Assembly (NCBI GenBank): GCA_964558295.1
Contig: CAZLDQ010000011.1
Span: 1 to 47,572 of the forward strand
Length of the DNA stretch: 47,572 bases
Direction of reading: 5' to 3'
DNA from: JBDKTH01 sp964558295
GTDB taxonomy: Bacteria > Planctomycetota > Planctomycetia > Pirellulales > Thermoguttaceae
Positions 45,090 through 47,572 of the stretch are shown here, piece after piece. The position numbers and the translations under genes were made by a program. How positions within the stretch are numbered: the first letter of the stretch is position 1; every line of letters starts with the position of its first letter. A model generated the notes under the pieces. The model was given only the letters and a program-made list of their open reading frames with translations, was not told the DNA's origin and ran no database searches.

Positions 45090-45512
45090 ATGGCACCCGA
45101 TGAAGCGGAAATCTACCAAGAACACATTCTCGATCACTATGAGGATCCATACCACCGGGGGAAGTGTCCGCATTGCACGCATGCGCACGAAGATACCAAC
45201 CCTCTGTGTGGGGATATCGTCCGCATGACCATGAACATCGATGGGGCGGGGAGGCTCCAGGAGGTCTATTTTGACGGCGACGGCTGCTGTATCAGCCAGG
45301 CGGCCGCCTCGATGCTCACGGAGCATTTTGAGGGACGCACGGTGGATGAGGTCAAGCGGTTCTCACCGCAAGACATGTTGGGGCTGTTTGGCGTAAAGCT
45401 GACTCCCAATCGGCAGAAGTGTTGCTTGCTTCCCTGGCGTGTGTTGCAGACGGCCATCTTCTCGCCTGTCAAGTCGGCCAACGCTCAAGCCGTTTTAAGA
45501 GGATCAACATGA
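45090..45512 (+). CDS. sufU: SufU-like iron-sulfur scaffold/sulfur-transfer protein
   Basis: 140 residues from the ATG at 45090 (upstream frame is not conserved in character). The SufU/NifU fold with its three Cys positions is present: NPLCGD, GDGCCISQAAASMLTEHFEG and NRQKCCLLPW, plus the N-terminal YQEHILDHYEDPYHRG. In Gram-positive SufU the Cys set binds Zn and accepts sulfur from SufS; the extra Cys pairs (CC) in two motifs are unusual. An insert CPHCTHAHEDT between the first helix and NPLCGD adds two more Cys and might be a second metal site. It overlaps the next gene (sufS) by 4 bp. Confidence 0.92.
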   Translation: MAPDEAEIYQEHILDHYEDPYHRGKCPHCTHAHEDTNPLCGDIVRMTMNIDGAGRLQEVYFDGDGCCISQAAASMLTEHFEGRTVDEVKRFSPQDMLGLFGVKLTPNRQKCCLLPWRVLQTAIFSPVKSANAQAVLRGST

Positions 45513-46774
45513 CCAGCCCCCCGACCGGACTGGCCCCCCATCGCTATCGGCCCGATTTTCCAATTCTCGGCTCGGTCCACGATGGCGTGCCACTAGTCTA
45601 CCTGGACAACGCAGCGACTACCCAACGGCCGCGTCAGGTGATTCAGGCGATCGTTGAGACCTACGAGCGTCACTATGCCAACGTCCATCGCGGCATCCAC
45701 AGGCTGGCTGACCAAACGACCGATCTCTATGAGACCGCCCGAGAAAAGGTTCGGGCGTTTATCCATGCGCCGAGCACCGAGGAGGTGATCTTCACCTCCG
45801 GGACTACCGCTGCGATTAACTTGGTCGCCCGGACGTGGGGAGATGCCAATGTGCGCGAAGGGGACGAGATCTTGGTCACCGAGATGGAACACCATTCCAA
45901 TCTCGTCCCCTGGCAGCAACTGGCCCAGCGCACGGGAGCTGTGCTTCGCTGGATTCCCGTGACCGATGACGGGCAATTAGACTTGAGCGCGTTGGACGAT
46001 GTGCTCACCTCGAAGACCAAACTCGTAGCCGTCACGGCTGTCTCCAATGTGCTCGGCACGATCAACCCTGTGGGCCAGATCATCGCCCGAGCCCATACGG
46101 TCGGCGCGGTCGTGCTGGTTGACGGGGCTCAGAGCGTACCACATCAGACGACCGACGTTACCGCACTGAACGTGGATTTCCTCGCCTTCAGCGGCCACAA
46201 GATGTTGGGTCCTTCGGGCGTGGGCGTACTCTACGGCAAACGGCAGTTGTTGGAAGCCATGCCGCCGTTCTTGGGCGGCGGCAGCATGATCCGCCGGGTG
46301 AACATTGACAGCTTCGAACCGGCCGACATCCCGGCTCGCTTCGAAGCCGGCACCCCACCGATCGTTCCGGCCATCGGCCTGGGAGCGGCCGTCGACTACC
46401 TCAACGCGGTCGGCCTGGAAGCGATCCACCAGCACGAACAGCTTCTCGTCCAACGGATCCATGAGATTCTCAACCACCAAAGCGGCGTGCGGATCGTGGG
46501 ACCGGCGCCGAAGGACAAAGGCGGGATTGTCAGCTTCGTGCTTGATCGCATTCATGCCCACGACGTGGCCCAATTGCTCGACCGTCACGGCGTCGCGATT
46601 CGCGCCGGACACCATTGCGCCATGCCCCTGCACAAGCGTTTCGGCTTGACGGCAACTAACCGGGTCAGCGTTTGCTTCTACAACACGCTGGCGGAGTTGG
46701 ACCGTTTCGGCGAAGCCCTCGACCAAGTTCGCCACGTCTTCTATCGCCGCAAGCGAGCCCCGATTGGGCCGTAA
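45509..46774 (+). CDS. sufS: SufS-type cysteine desulfurase
   Basis: 421 residues, a group II PLP-dependent cysteine desulfurase that releases sulfur from L-cysteine for Fe-S cluster assembly. Visible: VYLDNAATTQRP near the start, TSGTTAAINLVARTWG, VTEMEHHSNLVPWQQLA, DGAQSVPHQ, PLP-Lys in FSGHKMLGPSGVGVLYG, and the active-site Cys in RAGHHCAMPLHKRFGL. The start overlaps the sufU stop (ATGA), with AGAGG upstream. The usual sufBCD genes are not in the window, so the complete system must be elsewhere. It is convergent with the pntB-like gene, with 21 bp between the stops. Confidence 0.95.
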   Translation: MTSPPTGLAPHRYRPDFPILGSVHDGVPLVYLDNAATTQRPRQVIQAIVETYERHYANVHRGIHRLADQTTDLYETAREKVRAFIHAPSTEEVIFTSGTTAAINLVARTWGDANVREGDEILVTEMEHHSNLVPWQQLAQRTGAVLRWIPVTDDGQLDLSALDDVLTSKTKLVAVTAVSNVLGTINPVGQIIARAHTVGAVVLVDGAQSVPHQTTDVTALNVDFLAFSGHKMLGPSGVGVLYGKRQLLEAMPPFLGGGSMIRRVNIDSFEPADIPARFEAGTPPIVPAIGLGAAVDYLNAVGLEAIHQHEQLLVQRIHEILNHQSGVRIVGPAPKDKGGIVSFVLDRIHAHDVAQLLDRHGVAIRAGHHCAMPLHKRFGLTATNRVSVCFYNTLAELDRFGEALDQVRHVFYRRKRAPIGP

Positions 46775-46795
46775 CCTGATGGCCGAGTGGGCCTC

Positions 46796-47572
46796 TTAGG
46801 CTTCCAACGCCTTGAGCAGTTCCAGCACGGCTTCTTTGCCGTCGGAGAAGAACATCAGCGTGTTGTCGGCGGCAAACAGTGGGTTCGGAATGCCGGCAAA
46901 CCCGGGGCTCAGACTCCGCTTGACGACAACCACGGTGCGGGCTTTGTCTACATCGAGGATTGGCATGCCGGCGATAGGGCTGTTTGGGTCGGTGCGTGCC
47001 AGCGTATTGACCACGTCGTTGGCCCCGATCACCAGGGCCACGTCGGTCTGGGAGAACATCGGGTTGATCTCGTCCATCTCCTTGAGCTTGTCGTACGGCA
47101 CGTCGGCCTCGGCCAAGAGGACGTTCATGTGGCCGGGCATACGTCCGGCGACCGGGTGAATGGCAAAGAGAACCTCGACGCCGCGACGTTCCAACTGGGT
47201 CATCAGGTCGCTGACCGCATGTTGTGCCTGGGCAACAGCCATACCGTAGCCCGGCACGATGACCACACGCTGGGCGCTGTCAAAGAGAATCGCGATTTCC
47301 TCGGCCGTGGTCGCTTTCACTTTACCCCCGTAGACCTCGTCGGCCGTGGCGCTCTTTTCCGAGGGGCCAAGCACGCCGAAGACGACCTGCATCAACGAGC
47401 GGTTCATCGCGCGGCACATGATCTGCGAGAGGATCAACCCGGACGCTCCGACCAGCGAGCCGGCGATAATCAACACGGCGTTGTTGAGCACGAAGCCTGT
47501 GGCTGCACCGGCCAGGCCGGAGTAGGAGTTGAGCACGGCGATCACCACCGGCATGTCGGCCCCGCCGATCGG
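46796..47572 (-). CDS. pntB: NAD(P) transhydrogenase subunit beta, C-terminal part (runs off the window)
   Basis: The last 258 codons of a pntB-like gene; the 5' end lies beyond the right edge, so the gene is partial here, not truncated. The visible part is the last membrane helices (IGGADMPVVIAVLNSYSG, NNAVLIIAGSLVGASGL) and the NADP(H)-binding domain III: VVIVPGYGMAVAQAQ, VEVLFAIHPVAGRMPGHMNV, LVIGANDVVNTLA, and KRSLSPGFAGIPNPLF. These are standard for proton-translocating transhydrogenase, which couples NADPH formation to the proton gradient. The TAA at 46796-46798 follows ELLKALEA. Confidence 0.95.
   Translation of the reverse strand, partial: PIGGADMPVVIAVLNSYSGLAGAATGFVLNNAVLIIAGSLVGASGLILSQIMCRAMNRSLMQVVFGVLGPSEKSATADEVYGGKVKATTAEEIAILFDSAQRVVIVPGYGMAVAQAQHAVSDLMTQLERRGVEVLFAIHPVAGRMPGHMNVLLAEADVPYDKLKEMDEINPMFSQTDVALVIGANDVVNTLARTDPNSPIAGMPILDVDKARTVVVVKRSLSPGFAGIPNPLFAADNTLMFFSDGKEAVLELLKALEA

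Overview
The window looks like about 47.6 kb of a high-GC Planctomycetes chromosome, probably Pirellulales-like. This is inferred from the gene families, not from a marker gene. It carries a DUF1559 protein with a type IV prepilin leader, a DUF1571 protein, a DUF1080/3-keto-disaccharide hydrolase, a ThuA-like protein, a protein related to the hydrazine synthase alpha subunit, a FAD-independent prenyltransferase-repeat protein, and two MoxR/DUF58/transglutaminase cassettes. I see no rRNA, tRNA, CRISPR array, phage or complete insertion sequence.

Layout. 1-3.1 kb: an NRAMP-type metal transporter and an XylR-like AraC regulator, both on the minus strand. 3.4-11.8 kb (plus strand): a DUF1559 pseudopilin-like protein, a small lipoprotein, a large exported HzsA-related di-heme protein, then a tight sugar module of Tat-exported D-lyxose-isomerase-like cupin, SDR dehydrogenase, DeoC aldolase and FGGY kinase. 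11.8-14.6 kb (minus): a zinc-binding/Cache chemoreceptor, convergent with the kinase across a clear hairpin. 15.5-18.2 kb: ThuA-like, DUF1571 and DUF1080 exported proteins. 18.6-23.4 kb (plus): DUF58, transglutaminase-like and MoxR cassette 1. 23.5-26.4 kb: a deacetylase-like protein, a DUF72 protein, a CsrA-like fusion protein and a very small ORF. 26.6-37.3 kb (minus): a C45 acyltransferase-like protein, an endonuclease/phosphatase-family protein, an RND efflux pump with its adaptor lying between two decayed sugar-metabolism genes, and a SWIM-SNF2 helicase. 37.4-42.4 kb (minus): MoxR, DUF433, DUF58 and transglutaminase cassette 2. 42.7-47.6 kb: a prenyltransferase-repeat protein, a SixA-like phosphatase, SufU-SufS and the 3' end of pntB.

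How the genes may work together. The isomerase, dehydrogenase, kinase and aldolase form a plausible route from an aldose or alditol through a ketose phosphate to C2/C3 products. An AraC/XylR regulator lies upstream, with a 21-bp-spaced direct repeat in its own promoter. The two MoxR cassettes have different gene orders. The transglutaminase of cassette 1 has lost the catalytic Cys, while cassette 2 keeps it, so the two are unlikely to do the same job.

Most unusual items. (1) A 174-residue protein starts with a CsrA-like segment and has a second CsrA-like segment at a constant offset of 104 residues, separated by a BON-like strand pair. (2) The isomerase/SDR/DeoC/FGGY module. (3) The Cys-less transglutaminase. 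(4) Two copies of a roughly 115-bp inverted-repeat element, one of which supplies a stop codon. (5) Two clear pseudogenes that an ORF-only view would miss. Starts were chosen from visible Shine-Dalgarno sequences and domain starts. No database search was run.
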